From contig DAISIL010000020.1 of NCBI GenBank assembly GCA_036822015.1, positions 1-48,768 of the forward strand: a stretch of 48,768 nt of DNA. The letters are read 5' to 3'. The number at the start of each line of letters is the position of its first letter. The stretch's first letter is position 1. Position numbers and translations under genes: made by a program. The stretch comes from DAISIL01 sp036822015. Its GTDB lineage: Bacteria; Bacteroidota; Bacteroidia; Cytophagales; Bernardetiaceae. The notes under the pieces are model-generated. The model worked only from the letters and a program-made list of their open reading frames with translations, made no database searches and had not been told where the DNA came from. Positions 25,654-33,772 of the stretch are shown one piece after another.

Positions 25654-26310
25654 CTACAAATTCAGTTGTTGGGCATCGGAGAGGAACTTAGCTAAGCCGG
25701 CATCTGTGAGCGGATGCTTAAAGAGGCTTTCGATGACGGCAAAGGGCAGCGTAGCCACATCTACGCCCATCTCGGCACAGGCCAGCAGGTGCATCGGATG
25801 TCGAATGGAGGCGGCCAAGACCTGGGTCGGGAAAGCGTAGTTTTCAAAAATTGTAGCAATCTGTCCCACCACATCTAGCCCATCGGTGGCGATGTCGTCG
25901 AGCCGCCCAATGAAAGGCGAGACATAAGTGGCCCCAGCCTTGGCGGCCAGCAAGGCCTGCAAGGGCGAAAAAACCAGGGTGCAGTTGGTCTTGATTTGGT
26001 GTTGGGTAAAGTGATAAATGGCCCGAATACCGGACGGAATCATGGGTACTTTCACGACAATTTTGGGGTCGATCTCGGCCAGTTCCTCTCCTTCACGGAC
26101 GATACCCGCGTAGTCGGTCGCGATTACTTCGGCACTCACATCGCCTACCACCAGGTCGCAGATGGCTTTGTAATGCTTAAAAATGGCATCCTTACCCGAA
26201 ATGCCCACCTTTGCCATCAAGGAGGGGTTGGTGGTTACGCCATCGAGGATGCCCATCTGTTGGGCCTGTTCGATTTGTTGAAGATCAGCAGTATCAATAA
26301 AAAATTTCAT
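25654..26310 (-). CDS. fsa: Transaldolase-like fructose-6-phosphate aldolase
   Basis: This 218-residue short-form transaldolase-family protein forms a TIM barrel. The N-terminus MKFFIDTADL and GVTTNPSLMAK are family signatures. The Schiff-base lysine is in KIVVKVPMI. TLVFSPLQALLAAKAGATYVSPFIGRLDD is characteristic of the FSA/TalC/MipB group. It probably acts as a transaldolase or as fructose-6-phosphate aldolase; in Bacteroidota this group often supplies transaldolase activity in the pentose phosphate pathway. It lies between the PIG-L gene (67 bases) and gltD. Confidence 0.92.
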   Translation of the reverse strand: MKFFIDTADLQQIEQAQQMGILDGVTTNPSLMAKVGISGKDAIFKHYKAICDLVVGDVSAEVIATDYAGIVREGEELAEIDPKIVVKVPMIPSGIRAIYHFTQHQIKTNCTLVFSPLQALLAAKAGATYVSPFIGRLDDIATDGLDVVGQIATIFENYAFPTQVLAASIRHPMHLLACAEMGVDVATLPFAVIESLFKHPLTDAGLAKFLSDAQQLNL

Positions 26311-26377
26311 GTTTTGGCTTGGTCTGAGTGTTTTTTTGGTAAGGCAAGATAGGAAGAAATCCCGAATCCTATGGATT

Positions 26378-28873
26378 TTATCGGTACGAAATCAGATTGA
26401 CAAACAAGCGGTAAGCCCCCGTTACGCCAGCGGGCAGCTCGCGGAAAAACGAAAGACCGGTATAGATGTAGGTTCCCTTGCCATAGCGGGCCACGAGGAG
26501 GGCCCCTTGTTTGGGGTCTTCGTTGGGGTCGTGGCAAGAAAAAATGGGCGTGTAGCGTTCGTCCCACTCGTTGGGGAAGTAGAGTCCGCGCTCTTGTACC
26601 CAGCCCGTGAAGTCGGCATCGGTGAGGCGGTTGGGGCTTTGGAGTAGCGGATGATCGGGTTTGAGGAGGGTCATGGGAGCCGTCTCTACGGTTACTCGAT
26701 CTCGGGATAGTTTGAAGGGATAGGGGCCGAGCTGGTCGGTTACTAGCCCGAAGGAGGTGTTGTACTGCACGATCAGGTTGCCGCCCTGTTCGACAAACTG
26801 CATCAAGCTAGGCTGCAAAAAGCGCAACCTCGGGATGGTGTTGTAGGCGCGGATACCCACAATGACGGTCGTGTAGCGTTGCAACTCACTCAGGGTGAGC
26901 GTCTCGGGCTGGAGCAAATCGACGGCATAGCCGATCTGCCGCAGGGCTTCGGGGATTTTATCGCCGGCTCCCATGAGATAACCGATGCGTTCCTCGGGGC
27001 GGGTCTGGATGTCCAGGCGGGAAAGGCGGGCCTGTGCCGTCGGGAGGAGGTATTGGTTTGGGATGTGGGGGTAGTCGATGCGCGTAAATCCCTGTTGGTA
27101 AGTGGCTTTATCTGTTTCCAGGAGGATTTGCAGGGTGTCTTCACTTGGCTCGGAGGGCGGGATCAAGCGGAAACTTACTTCTTGCTCACTGCCGCGCCCT
27201 TGTAGCTGGATGCTTTGTTGGCTGGGTTGGATAATCCATCCGTGGGGGACAAGCGGGCGTACTATGGTTTGGGCTTTGGGCAGGAAAGATTTCACCCGTA
27301 GGCGGAGGTCTTGGGGGCTGTCGTTGGCAAACAAAAAGAGGTCGTTTTCGAGTTGTGCCGTCAGGGGAGGGACAAGGGCCAGGGGTTGGTAGCGTTCGCC
27401 TTCGTCGGGGCGCACCTCCCGATACTGGACGGGTAGCTCCAAGGGGATTTGGGCGTCGGTGCCTTCGGCGATGATCTTGCAGAGCAGGCGGACGGTATAG
27501 GCGGGAGGGTTTTGGGCAAGCCCAATTTGGTGTTGTTGATCGACGAAGAACATCCCCGTTGTGCCTGTTTTTTTGAGCCAGTAAGGCTGTGCGGTGGGGA
27601 GTGTATCGGGGAGTAGGATTTTGCTTTGCCAGCTAATCATTTGGTTGTTTGGCATTTGACGAAGGGTATCATCGAGGGTCTGCCCAAAATCGCTTTGCTG
27701 GATCACGATACTTACGGGGCTTCTGTTGATGGCACGCAAGCGGATAAGGAGGCTATCGCCTACGGCAACGGTAGGGCTTGTCGTGGTGGCATCGGCCCAA
27801 ATGCCGGCAGCGGCACAGATAAGGGCTTCGAGGCGTTGGCGTTGATGGTCGAGTTCGGGTTGCTGGGGCAGAAGCGGCAAGAGTGCCTCCCGAGCCTGGA
27901 GGAGTTCGGGCAGGATGCGATGCGGGGCGGCGGGCGTAAAGCGTGTCTGGGCTTGGGCGATCCAATGAGCCACTTGTTCTGTGTTGGGGTAGCGGTTCGA
28001 GTGGGTGTTGATGCCCTCGAAGAGGTCGTGCGTCGCTGTATCGCCGGCAAGCCACTGGAAGAGTTCGGGTTCCTCCCCGCGCTGGAGGGCTGCTCCAAAG
28101 CCCTGTGAGCGGTGCATACTGCGGCTCAAAGCCGCGATGGTGCCGATGGATTGCCCCAAAAGAGGGTTGTACGGGCTGGCATCGAGGGAGAGCAGTTGTT
28201 TTTTGGCTTCTTCAAAAGCCTTTGGATCGTTGCGATAAAACCACGAAGAGGTATTCCAGAAGATGCGCTTGGCTTGCCAGGGACGGACGTACTTGAGCTG
28301 CTCGGGAAAGCGGGACGAATCGGCGGCGGCATGAAAAGCCTCCACGGCTAGCTGGGCCGAGGCCGTGTGGTGTCCGTGTGTTTTGCCCGCCCGATCGGGG
28401 GAGAAGCGGGTAATGATGACATCGGGGCGAAACTTTCGTATCGTCCAAACGACATCGGCCAGCACTTGCTCCCGATCCCAGATCGCAAAGGTCTCGTCGG
28501 GGTGTTTCGAGAAGCCGAAGTCATTGGCCCGCGAAAAAAACTGCACCCCACCGTCGATCTTTCGGGCCGCGATCAGTTCTTGGGTACGAATCAAACCCAG
28601 CTGCTCTCGGACTTCACTCCCGATGAGGTTTTGTCCGCCGTCGCCTCGGGTCAGGGAAAGATAGCCCGTATGATAGCCTTTGTGGGTGGCCAGATACGCG
28701 ATGAGGCGGGTGTTTTCGTCGTCCGGATGGGCGGCTACGTACAGCACACGCCCCTGTACGTGAAGGTGTTGGAGAGCCAGGGCGATCTGTGAGGCGTTCA
28801 TTTCGGGAGTTTGCCCGGGGAGAAGGATCGGAAAAAAAAGCACGAAAAAAAACAACAAAACGTATCTTGGCAT
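26378..28873 (-). CDS. Secreted PIG-L (LmbE-like) deacetylase, long form
   Basis: This 831-residue protein has a signal peptide (residues 1-20, ending LLPGQ). The PIG-L zinc deacetylase domain (about 40-290) has its metal-binding AHPDDE at 48-53, LTRGDGGQN, and the third ligand region in KTHGHHTAS. These enzymes remove acetyl groups from N-acetylglucosamine-type substrates. After it come beta-rich regions (about 350-620) and a C-terminal alpha/beta domain (about 630-831) with VVGIRAYNTIPRL and GGNLIVQYNTSFG, resembling a glutamine-amidotransferase or ThuA-like fold. Such long PIG-L proteins are common in Bacteroidota. Substrate unknown, probably periplasmic or outer-surface. Confidence 0.9.
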   Translation of the reverse strand: MPRYVLLFFFVLFFPILLPGQTPEMNASQIALALQHLHVQGRVLYVAAHPDDENTRLIAYLATHKGYHTGYLSLTRGDGGQNLIGSEVREQLGLIRTQELIAARKIDGGVQFFSRANDFGFSKHPDETFAIWDREQVLADVVWTIRKFRPDVIITRFSPDRAGKTHGHHTASAQLAVEAFHAAADSSRFPEQLKYVRPWQAKRIFWNTSSWFYRNDPKAFEEAKKQLLSLDASPYNPLLGQSIGTIAALSRSMHRSQGFGAALQRGEEPELFQWLAGDTATHDLFEGINTHSNRYPNTEQVAHWIAQAQTRFTPAAPHRILPELLQAREALLPLLPQQPELDHQRQRLEALICAAAGIWADATTTSPTVAVGDSLLIRLRAINRSPVSIVIQQSDFGQTLDDTLRQMPNNQMISWQSKILLPDTLPTAQPYWLKKTGTTGMFFVDQQHQIGLAQNPPAYTVRLLCKIIAEGTDAQIPLELPVQYREVRPDEGERYQPLALVPPLTAQLENDLFLFANDSPQDLRLRVKSFLPKAQTIVRPLVPHGWIIQPSQQSIQLQGRGSEQEVSFRLIPPSEPSEDTLQILLETDKATYQQGFTRIDYPHIPNQYLLPTAQARLSRLDIQTRPEERIGYLMGAGDKIPEALRQIGYAVDLLQPETLTLSELQRYTTVIVGIRAYNTIPRLRFLQPSLMQFVEQGGNLIVQYNTSFGLVTDQLGPYPFKLSRDRVTVETAPMTLLKPDHPLLQSPNRLTDADFTGWVQERGLYFPNEWDERYTPIFSCHDPNEDPKQGALLVARYGKGTYIYTGLSFFRELPAGVTGAYRLFVNLISYR

Positions 28874-28905
28874 TGTATTTCGGGATTAGTCATCAGACGA
28901 TCAGA

Positions 28906-28913
28906 CAAAAGTA
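28906..28913 (-). promoter_or_regulatory. Putative -7 element TACTTTTG for the PIG-L gene
   Basis: The minus strand reads TACTTTTG, an exact TAnnTTTG, 32 bases before ATG 28873, in the short divergent gap shared with the gene starting at 28922. No well-spaced TTG is seen. Confidence 0.38.
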
Positions 28914-28921
28914 AGAAATTC

Positions 28922-30061
28922 ATGTTGCAACGCTGCCTATTCCTGATTTTGCTCATCTCTTGCTGTTGGGGACAAAGTGCCTTAGCCCAGACGGTCATTG
29001 AGCCACCAGTCGTCGGGATGGGGACTTCGGAAAACTTTACCTTACAAAAACTCGAACTGACTGACCAGCAGACAGTTCTATACCTCGAATTGGTCTGCCT
29101 GGACGGCGATGTAATTCATGTAGAAAGCCTTTCAGCGACGCGCCCCCAGTGGTACCTGCAAGTGGATACCGACAAACGCCTCCCTTTGGTGGCTTTGCAG
29201 GAGGCCCAGATCGGCAATATCACCTGCCAGGAGGATACGCCGATCCGTTATTTTGCGATGGTTTTTCCGCCGATCCCCAAAGGTACGGTAGCGTTTGATC
29301 TGATGCAGCAGGGGAAGCTCTGGTTGGGTAACATCCTGACCGAAGCCCTCGAAACGGCTCGCCAAAAAGCCGATGCAGGCAGTCCCTTGCACCAGCGCGT
29401 ATTGGGAATTTATTACGAAAAAGAATACGATTACGATGCCGCCCAAAAGTATTATCAGAGCTACCTCCAACAACTCAAATCGTCGGGCAAACAAAACTCC
29501 GAAGATTATCAGTCGGGGCTGTATCGTCTGGTGCGCTTGTATGTCAGTATGGGAGAAGCCGAGCAAGCCCGCCGCCTGACTAAGGATGCCCTCCAACAAA
29601 TAGGCAAGGAACAGTTTGCGGCAGCGCAGTTGCTCTTCACGCTCGGGGATATTGAGCAGCTTTCGGGGCAGCACCAGGCGGCCATCGACGCATATCTCTC
29701 CTTTGCCCAACTCAAACGCAAGCACCAACAGCTACGCCGCCGCGATCTTTTTCAGCTCTACAACATGGTCTTGTACTCCTACGGCGCACTTCCCGAGCCG
29801 CCGCCGCCCATCCCCATCGGTGCGGCGTGGTTGGAGCAGCCCCAACTCGATACCCCGACGCGCTTGCAGGTCTTTGCCGTGGGGGCAAGCCAGATGCGCT
29901 TTGGCGTGGGGGCTGCTTTTGCGGATACGGACTGGAAAGCCTACGAGATGTACACCAGCCGCGTGCCACCGGCTACGGGCGAGCGGCTTTTTGTGCAGTT
30001 CAAGGATGGCAAGGGGCGCGTTTCCGATGTCGTCGAGTGCCTGACAGCCCAGGAGGAGTAG
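28922..30061 (+). CDS. Secreted helical-repeat (TPR-like) protein with C-terminal beta module
   Basis: 379 residues from ATG 28922, chosen because it starts a clean signal peptide (MLQRCLFLILLISCCWGQSALAQ). An in-frame start at 28811 would add 37 charged residues before it. Residues about 25-125 look beta-rich. About 135-290 are helical with TPR-like pairs (LGIYYEKEYDYDAAQKYYQSYL, LYVSMGEAEQARRLTKDAL, LGDIEQLSGQHQAAIDAYLSF). After a proline-rich spacer (PEPPPPIP) the last 75 residues match the repeat module of the protein at 35182-36411: RLQVFAVGASQM...DW..YE...GERLFVQFKDGKGRVSDVV. No function recognised. Confidence 0.78.
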   Translation: MLQRCLFLILLISCCWGQSALAQTVIEPPVVGMGTSENFTLQKLELTDQQTVLYLELVCLDGDVIHVESLSATRPQWYLQVDTDKRLPLVALQEAQIGNITCQEDTPIRYFAMVFPPIPKGTVAFDLMQQGKLWLGNILTEALETARQKADAGSPLHQRVLGIYYEKEYDYDAAQKYYQSYLQQLKSSGKQNSEDYQSGLYRLVRLYVSMGEAEQARRLTKDALQQIGKEQFAAAQLLFTLGDIEQLSGQHQAAIDAYLSFAQLKRKHQQLRRRDLFQLYNMVLYSYGALPEPPPPIPIGAAWLEQPQLDTPTRLQVFAVGASQMRFGVGAAFADTDWKAYEMYTSRVPPATGERLFVQFKDGKGRVSDVVECLTAQEE

Positions 30062-30071
30062 TAATTTTCCT

Positions 30072-30095
30072 CTTTGACGGGCGAAGCCCTCAAAG
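30072..30095. terminator. Stem-loop between convergent genes, possible bidirectional terminator
   Basis: CTTTGA (30072-30077) pairs with TCAAAG (30090-30095). After one unpaired C, GGGC (30079-30082) pairs with GCCC (30086-30089) around a GAA loop. It lies exactly between two converging genes (stops at 30061 and 30103). No strong T run follows on either strand, so termination is uncertain. Confidence 0.4.
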
Positions 30096-30102
30096 ACGGA
30101 GT

Positions 30103-30300
30103 CTATTCACAGCAGCTCTTGATACCCATGCGCTGCAAGATACGATCCAGCAGACACCAGCGGGTAAAAGAAGATTGCAGTAAGTTCAGACCCACAAAAG
30201 CCGTAAACCACCACCACAAAGGGCTTACATAGTAGCCCAACAACAAAGAAATCAAAATAAAACTGCCAGCAAAGGCACGAATGATCCGTTCACGTTCCAT
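30103..30300 (-). CDS. Small DUF2892 membrane protein
   Basis: 65 residues from ATG 30300. Two membrane helices (FAGSFILISLLLGYY and LWWWFTAFVGLNLLQSSFT) are followed by CLLDRILQRMGIKSCCE. This is the DUF2892 (YgaP-type inner-membrane) pattern, often found alone or fused to rhodanese domains. The upstream in-frame extension to 30357 runs through the promoter, so I do not use it. Its exact role is not known. It is a single-gene unit with a well-formed promoter. Confidence 0.8.
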   Translation of the reverse strand: MERERIIRAFAGSFILISLLLGYYVSPLWWWFTAFVGLNLLQSSFTRWCLLDRILQRMGIKSCCE

Positions 30301-30326
30301 AAATCCGTTGTGTTTGTATGAATGAA

Positions 30327-30357
30327 CAAATGTAGATGTATTCAATCGAAAAAACAA
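30327..30357 (-). promoter_or_regulatory. Bacteroidota-type promoter for the DUF2892 gene
   Basis: On the minus strand, TTG (30357-30355), a 20-base spacer, then TACATTTG (30334-30327). This fits TTG-N19-21-TAnnTTTG exactly. The -7 element ends 26 bases before ATG 30300. Confidence 0.62.
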
Positions 30358-30378
30358 ATATTTTTTATGCTGCCGTTT

Positions 30379-30410
30379 TTGGGGATTTTGCGGCTAAAAG
30401 GTTAGTTTTG
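30379..30410 (+). promoter_or_regulatory. Bacteroidota-type promoter upstream of the four-helix membrane protein
   Basis: TTG at 30379-30381, a 21-base spacer, then TAGTTTTG at 30403-30410: an exact match to the consensus. The next gene starts about 155-200 bases downstream, so a transcript from here would have a long leader. Confidence 0.48.
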
Positions 30411-30607
30411 AGGTGAAAATCTTACATCGTAATTTTTTTATCGAAGTTTTTGCGGGTTTAATCGACACTTAGCGTTTGTTGGTCTCCAAAAAGTCTTTGT
30501 TAGTGGATATAGCGTTAGTCCAGGGTCATCCAGGCTGTATTTTCATCCGTAAATAGGTATGGTTATTGACTATTGATTTACACCAAACATTTAACATCTC
30601 ATCATCC

Positions 30608-31246
30608 GTGCATCCCTCTAACACTCCATCCAAATCTGATAAACGCTTTGTTTTTAAGCGGTTACAAGAGCGCAGAGCAGCCCTTGAGCGGCAAGAGGCA
30701 GAGGTATCGGATACAAACCTATACCTAACGAACGAAGACATGACAGTAAGAGAAAGTTTGACCTGGGCAATCATTGGTGGTCTTTTGGCAGCACTCATCG
30801 GAGCATTTGCCTGGGCCGAATCCACGATTATTCTCGAAAAAGATTTGGCTTATGACCCACAACATGCTTATATGTCCGTGCTGGTGGGGCTGGTCGTGGG
30901 GCTGGCGGTACGCTTTTTGGGGCGTGGCCGGCATCCGCGTTTTGGTGTGGTGGCAGTGGTACTGGCGATTTTGGGTTGTTTGCTGGGGAATACATTCAGC
31001 TCGATTGCTTATGTGGTCGCGACACTCAAGTTAAGCTATTTTACTGTTATTCAGATATTTGATTTATCCCAACTCTATGGTTTTATCGCAGATCGCTTTG
31101 CTTATCTGGACATCTTGTTTTATTCGATAGCCTTGCTTGTGGCTTACTTTTTCTCGATGCGTGGGAGCGTAGATCGCACGTTGTTGTGGCTCGAAGTCCA
31201 AATTGATCGTGTATTACAGTTTTGGTACGCCCAAACCAATCGCTAG
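30608..31246 (+). CDS. Four-helix membrane protein of unknown function
   Basis: About 212 residues if started at GTG 30608; a TTG at 30566 would add 14 residues and ATG 30740 would remove the charged N-terminal part. A basic and acidic helical segment (KRFVFKRLQERRAALERQEAE) precedes four hydrophobic helices: LTWAIIGGLLAALIGAFAWA, MSVLVGLVVGLAVRFLG, VVAVVLAILGCLLGNTFSSIAYV and ILFYSIALLVAYFF. The C-terminus is polar and cytoplasmic-looking. I do not recognise the family with confidence. It precedes the hydroxyacyl-CoA dehydrogenase gene by 38 bases on the same strand. Confidence 0.68.
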   Translation: MHPSNTPSKSDKRFVFKRLQERRAALERQEAEVSDTNLYLTNEDMTVRESLTWAIIGGLLAALIGAFAWAESTIILEKDLAYDPQHAYMSVLVGLVVGLAVRFLGRGRHPRFGVVAVVLAILGCLLGNTFSSIAYVVATLKLSYFTVIQIFDLSQLYGFIADRFAYLDILFYSIALLVAYFFSMRGSVDRTLLWLEVQIDRVLQFWYAQTNR

Positions 31247-31284
31247 GTTTAGCGGTTTGACTAGCTGTACCAGCATTTTTTTTG

Positions 31285-32172
31285 ATGAAACACATTACCG
31301 TTATTGGTTCAGGAACGATGGGTAACGGCATCGCCCATGTATTTGCCCAAAAAGGATTTGATGTCGCTTTGGTGGATATTTCATCGGATGCCCTGGGGCG
31401 GGCCCTCCAAACGATCCAAAAAAACTTAGATCGCCAGATCAAAAAAGAGCAAATCACGGAAGCCGACAAAACGGCTACCTTAGCCCGCTTGCAGCCCCTG
31501 ACAGATTTGGAAATGGCTGTGGTTGAGACGGATTTGGTCATTGAAGCGGCTTCGGAAAACATCGCCATCAAGCGAGAGATTTTCAAAAAACTAGATGCCC
31601 TTTGTCCTCCCCAAGCCATTCTGGCCACCAACACCTCCTCCATTTCGATCACTGATCTAGCCGCGACAACAAAGCGGCCCGAAAAAGTAATCGGGATGCA
31701 CTTCATGAACCCCGTGCCGGTGATGCGCTTGGTGGAGGTCATCCGAGGATACCTGACCAGCGACGAGACGACGGAACAAATCATGTCGCTCTCTAAGACC
31801 CTGGATAAAGTCCCTGTGCCAGCCAATGACTTCCCAGGTTTTGTCTCGAACCGCATTTTGATGCCGATGATAAATGAGGCCATCTACACCCTTCACGAGG
31901 GGGTCGCAGGCGTGGAGGAGATCGACACGGTGATGAAGTTGGGGATGTCTCATCCGATGGGGCCGCTCTTGCTGGCCGATTTTATTGGGCTGGATGTTTG
32001 CAAGGCCATTTTGGATGTGTTGTATCAAGGCTTCGGCAATCCTAAGTATGCGCCTTGTCCTTTGTTGGTCAATATGGTCAATGCGGGAGATAAAGGCGTA
32101 AAATCAGGACGAGGTTTTTACGACTGGTCGGGGGGAACCAAAAACCCGCCAGTAGCCGCTAAGTTTGCATGA
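31285..32172 (+). CDS. 3-hydroxyacyl-CoA (3-hydroxybutyryl-CoA) dehydrogenase
   Basis: This 295-residue NAD-dependent enzyme oxidises L-3-hydroxyacyl-CoA to 3-ketoacyl-CoA, or the reverse. The Rossmann motif is IGSGTMGNGIAHVFA at the N-terminus. ATNTSSISIT, the catalytic-histidine region GMHFMNPVPVMRLVEVI and NDFPGFVSNRILMPMINEA are hallmark motifs. The C-terminal domain contains GMSHPMGPLLLADFIGLD and a GRGFYDW ending. Length fits the single-domain type used in butyrate and fatty-acid or phenylacetate breakdown. I chose ATG 31285 over TTG 31282. It overlaps mutY by four bases. Confidence 0.94.
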   Translation: MKHITVIGSGTMGNGIAHVFAQKGFDVALVDISSDALGRALQTIQKNLDRQIKKEQITEADKTATLARLQPLTDLEMAVVETDLVIEAASENIAIKREIFKKLDALCPPQAILATNTSSISITDLAATTKRPEKVIGMHFMNPVPVMRLVEVIRGYLTSDETTEQIMSLSKTLDKVPVPANDFPGFVSNRILMPMINEAIYTLHEGVAGVEEIDTVMKLGMSHPMGPLLLADFIGLDVCKAILDVLYQGFGNPKYAPCPLLVNMVNAGDKGVKSGRGFYDWSGGTKNPPVAAKFA

Positions 32173-33218
32173 ATGAATTTGCTGACCAGCTCACGAACTG
32201 GTACGCTGACCATCAGCGCGATCTCCCCTGGCGCAACACACAAGACCCATACCGGATATGGCTCTCGGAGATGATCCTGCAACAGACCCGAGTAGCCCAG
32301 GGATTGCCCTACTACACGCGCTTTGTGGAGGCTTTGCCTACGGTGCAAGCTTTTGCGGCGGCTTCGCAGGAGCAGGTCTTGCGCCTCTGGCAGGGGCTGG
32401 GCTACTACTCCCGCGCCCGCTACATGCACGCTACAGCCCGCGTGATCGTGGATGATTACGCGGGGAATTTTCCGGATAACTTCCAGACCCTCAAAACCCT
32501 CAAAGGTATCGGCGACTACACGGCGGCGGCCATTGCCTCTTTTGCTTTTGGGGAACGGGTGGCCGTTGTGGATGGCAATGTCTATCGGGTTTTGGCGCGG
32601 GTGTTCGGCAAATCGGAGGATATTTCTGCTCACCAGGGCAAGAAAGTATTTGCCCAACTGGCCCAGGAGTTGATCCAACACGCCGAGAGTCCCAGCACCT
32701 ACAACCAGGCCATCATGGAGTTTGGGGCTACGCACTGCACCCCCAAGCAGCCTCAATGTGGCACGTGTCCTTTTCGGGGGACTTGTGTGGCTTTTGCCGG
32801 CGGGCTTCAAGCCCAGCTGCCCCATAAAACCAAAAAGACCAAAGTGAAGGATCGTTATTTTCATTACCTGGTCTTTTGGCATGAGGGGAAATACGCGATG
32901 CGTTTGCGCCAGGGGGGCGATATTTGGGAGGGCTTGTATGATTTTTTTCTGTACGAAGCGCAGCAGTGGTCTCGCCCCGAGCAGATTGAGGTACCCGTTG
33001 ATGGGCGTTGGCGCGATCCTTCGCCGATCTTTAAGCACCTCCTGACACACCAACGCCTCCAGGCGCGTTTCTGGATCATTGAGGTAGAACAAGCCCAAGC
33101 CCAGGTATTGGCACAGACACACGGCCTCCGTTTTTTTGATTTGGCAGGGGTTGAGGCACTACCCAAGCCTGTTTTGATAAAAAAATACCTGGATAATTTG
33201 AAAATTAGCCTTTTTTAG
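32169..33218 (+). CDS. mutY: A/G-specific adenine DNA glycosylase
   Basis: This 349-residue base-excision repair enzyme removes adenine opposite 8-oxoguanine. Catalytic glutamate E34 is in SEMILQQTRV. The helix-hairpin-helix motif LKGIGDYTAAAIASFAF is followed by catalytic D135 in VVDGNVYRV. The iron-sulfur cluster cysteines are in CTPKQPQCGTCPFRGTC. The C-terminal third is the Nudix-like domain that recognises 8-oxoguanine. The mutY-ssb-gldE order seen here is a conserved Bacteroidota arrangement. Start ATG overlaps the preceding stop (ATGA). Confidence 0.95.
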   Translation: MNEFADQLTNWYADHQRDLPWRNTQDPYRIWLSEMILQQTRVAQGLPYYTRFVEALPTVQAFAAASQEQVLRLWQGLGYYSRARYMHATARVIVDDYAGNFPDNFQTLKTLKGIGDYTAAAIASFAFGERVAVVDGNVYRVLARVFGKSEDISAHQGKKVFAQLAQELIQHAESPSTYNQAIMEFGATHCTPKQPQCGTCPFRGTCVAFAGGLQAQLPHKTKKTKVKDRYFHYLVFWHEGKYAMRLRQGGDIWEGLYDFFLYEAQQWSRPEQIEVPVDGRWRDPSPIFKHLLTHQRLQARFWIIEVEQAQAQVLAQTHGLRFFDLAGVEALPKPVLIKKYLDNLKISLF

Positions 33219-33240
33219 TGTAACATTCAGCACAAAACAA

Positions 33241-33248
33241 TAATTTTG
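33241..33248 (+). promoter_or_regulatory. Putative -7 element TAATTTTG for ssb
   Basis: TAATTTTG is an exact TAnnTTTG, 21 bases before ATG 33270. A GTG at 33218-33220 sits 20 bases upstream and could serve as an imperfect -33 element. Confidence 0.42.
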
Positions 33249-33269
33249 CACCACCAAAACGATACAGCC

Positions 33270-33755
33270 ATGGCCTTAGGAATCAATAAAGTTATTTTGG
33301 TCGGAAATCTGGGCAGAGACCCCGAGGTGCGCACCCTCGAAAGTGGTGCTAAGTTGGCCACTTTTTCGATAGCTACCACCGAAACCTACAAAGACAAAGA
33401 CGGAAACAAAAAAGAACTCACGGAGTGGCACAATATCGTTGCCTGGCGCGGCTTAGCCGATGTCATTGAGCGATATGTCCGCAAGGGCAGCAAAATCTAC
33501 GTCGAAGGAAAGCTCACCACGCGCTCCTACGAGCAAGACGGCATCACGAAGTACATTACAGAAGTGCTTGCCCGAGAGATACTTCTGCTCGACTCCCGCA
33601 CCAGCACTGGTTCGCCCAACGTGCCGCCGCCCATGCAAGAGCCACCCATGCCCACCCGATCAACCAACACCACAGCACCCGAAACGACCTCAAGCCACGA
33701 TCAAAGTCTGGCACCCAGCGATACAGGTACGGACGAAGACGATCTCCCGTTCTAA
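33270..33755 (+). CDS. ssb: Single-stranded DNA-binding protein
   Basis: 161 residues from ATG 33270, giving the canonical start MALGINKVILVGNLGRDPEVR. An in-frame ATG-like start at 33246 would place the promoter inside the gene. The OB-fold spans about 1-110 (WHNIVAWRGLADVIERYVRKGSKIYVEGKLTTRSYEQDG). A Pro/Thr/Ser-rich tail leads to the acidic partner-binding tip DEDDLPF. It coats single-stranded DNA in replication, repair and recombination. It lies between mutY and gldE. Confidence 0.95.
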   Translation: MALGINKVILVGNLGRDPEVRTLESGAKLATFSIATTETYKDKDGNKKELTEWHNIVAWRGLADVIERYVRKGSKIYVEGKLTTRSYEQDGITKYITEVLAREILLLDSRTSTGSPNVPPPMQEPPMPTRSTNTTAPETTSSHDQSLAPSDTGTDEDDLPF

Positions 33756-33772
33756 GTAGAAAACCAACCACC

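Larger units (their letters stand above)
30301..30607. other. Intergenic stretch without a recognised gene
   Basis: This AT-rich gap of about 300 bases lies between the divergent DUF2892 gene and the four-helix membrane protein gene. It holds one promoter on each strand (30327-30357 minus, 30379-30410 plus). The 30411-30607 part has no supported ORF on either strand, except that a TTG-started extension of the next gene could begin at 30566. No repeat or tRNA is seen. Confidence 0.6.

Noticed and set aside
31083..31883. Minus-strand open frame of 266 codons
   Set aside because: It lies over the dehydrogenase gene with clear Rossmann motifs on the plus strand; codon pattern is a shadow.
32118..33122. 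Open frame of 334 codons on the minus strand
   Set aside because: It is fully antisense to mutY, whose catalytic and cluster motifs are intact; the antisense product has no recognisable motif.
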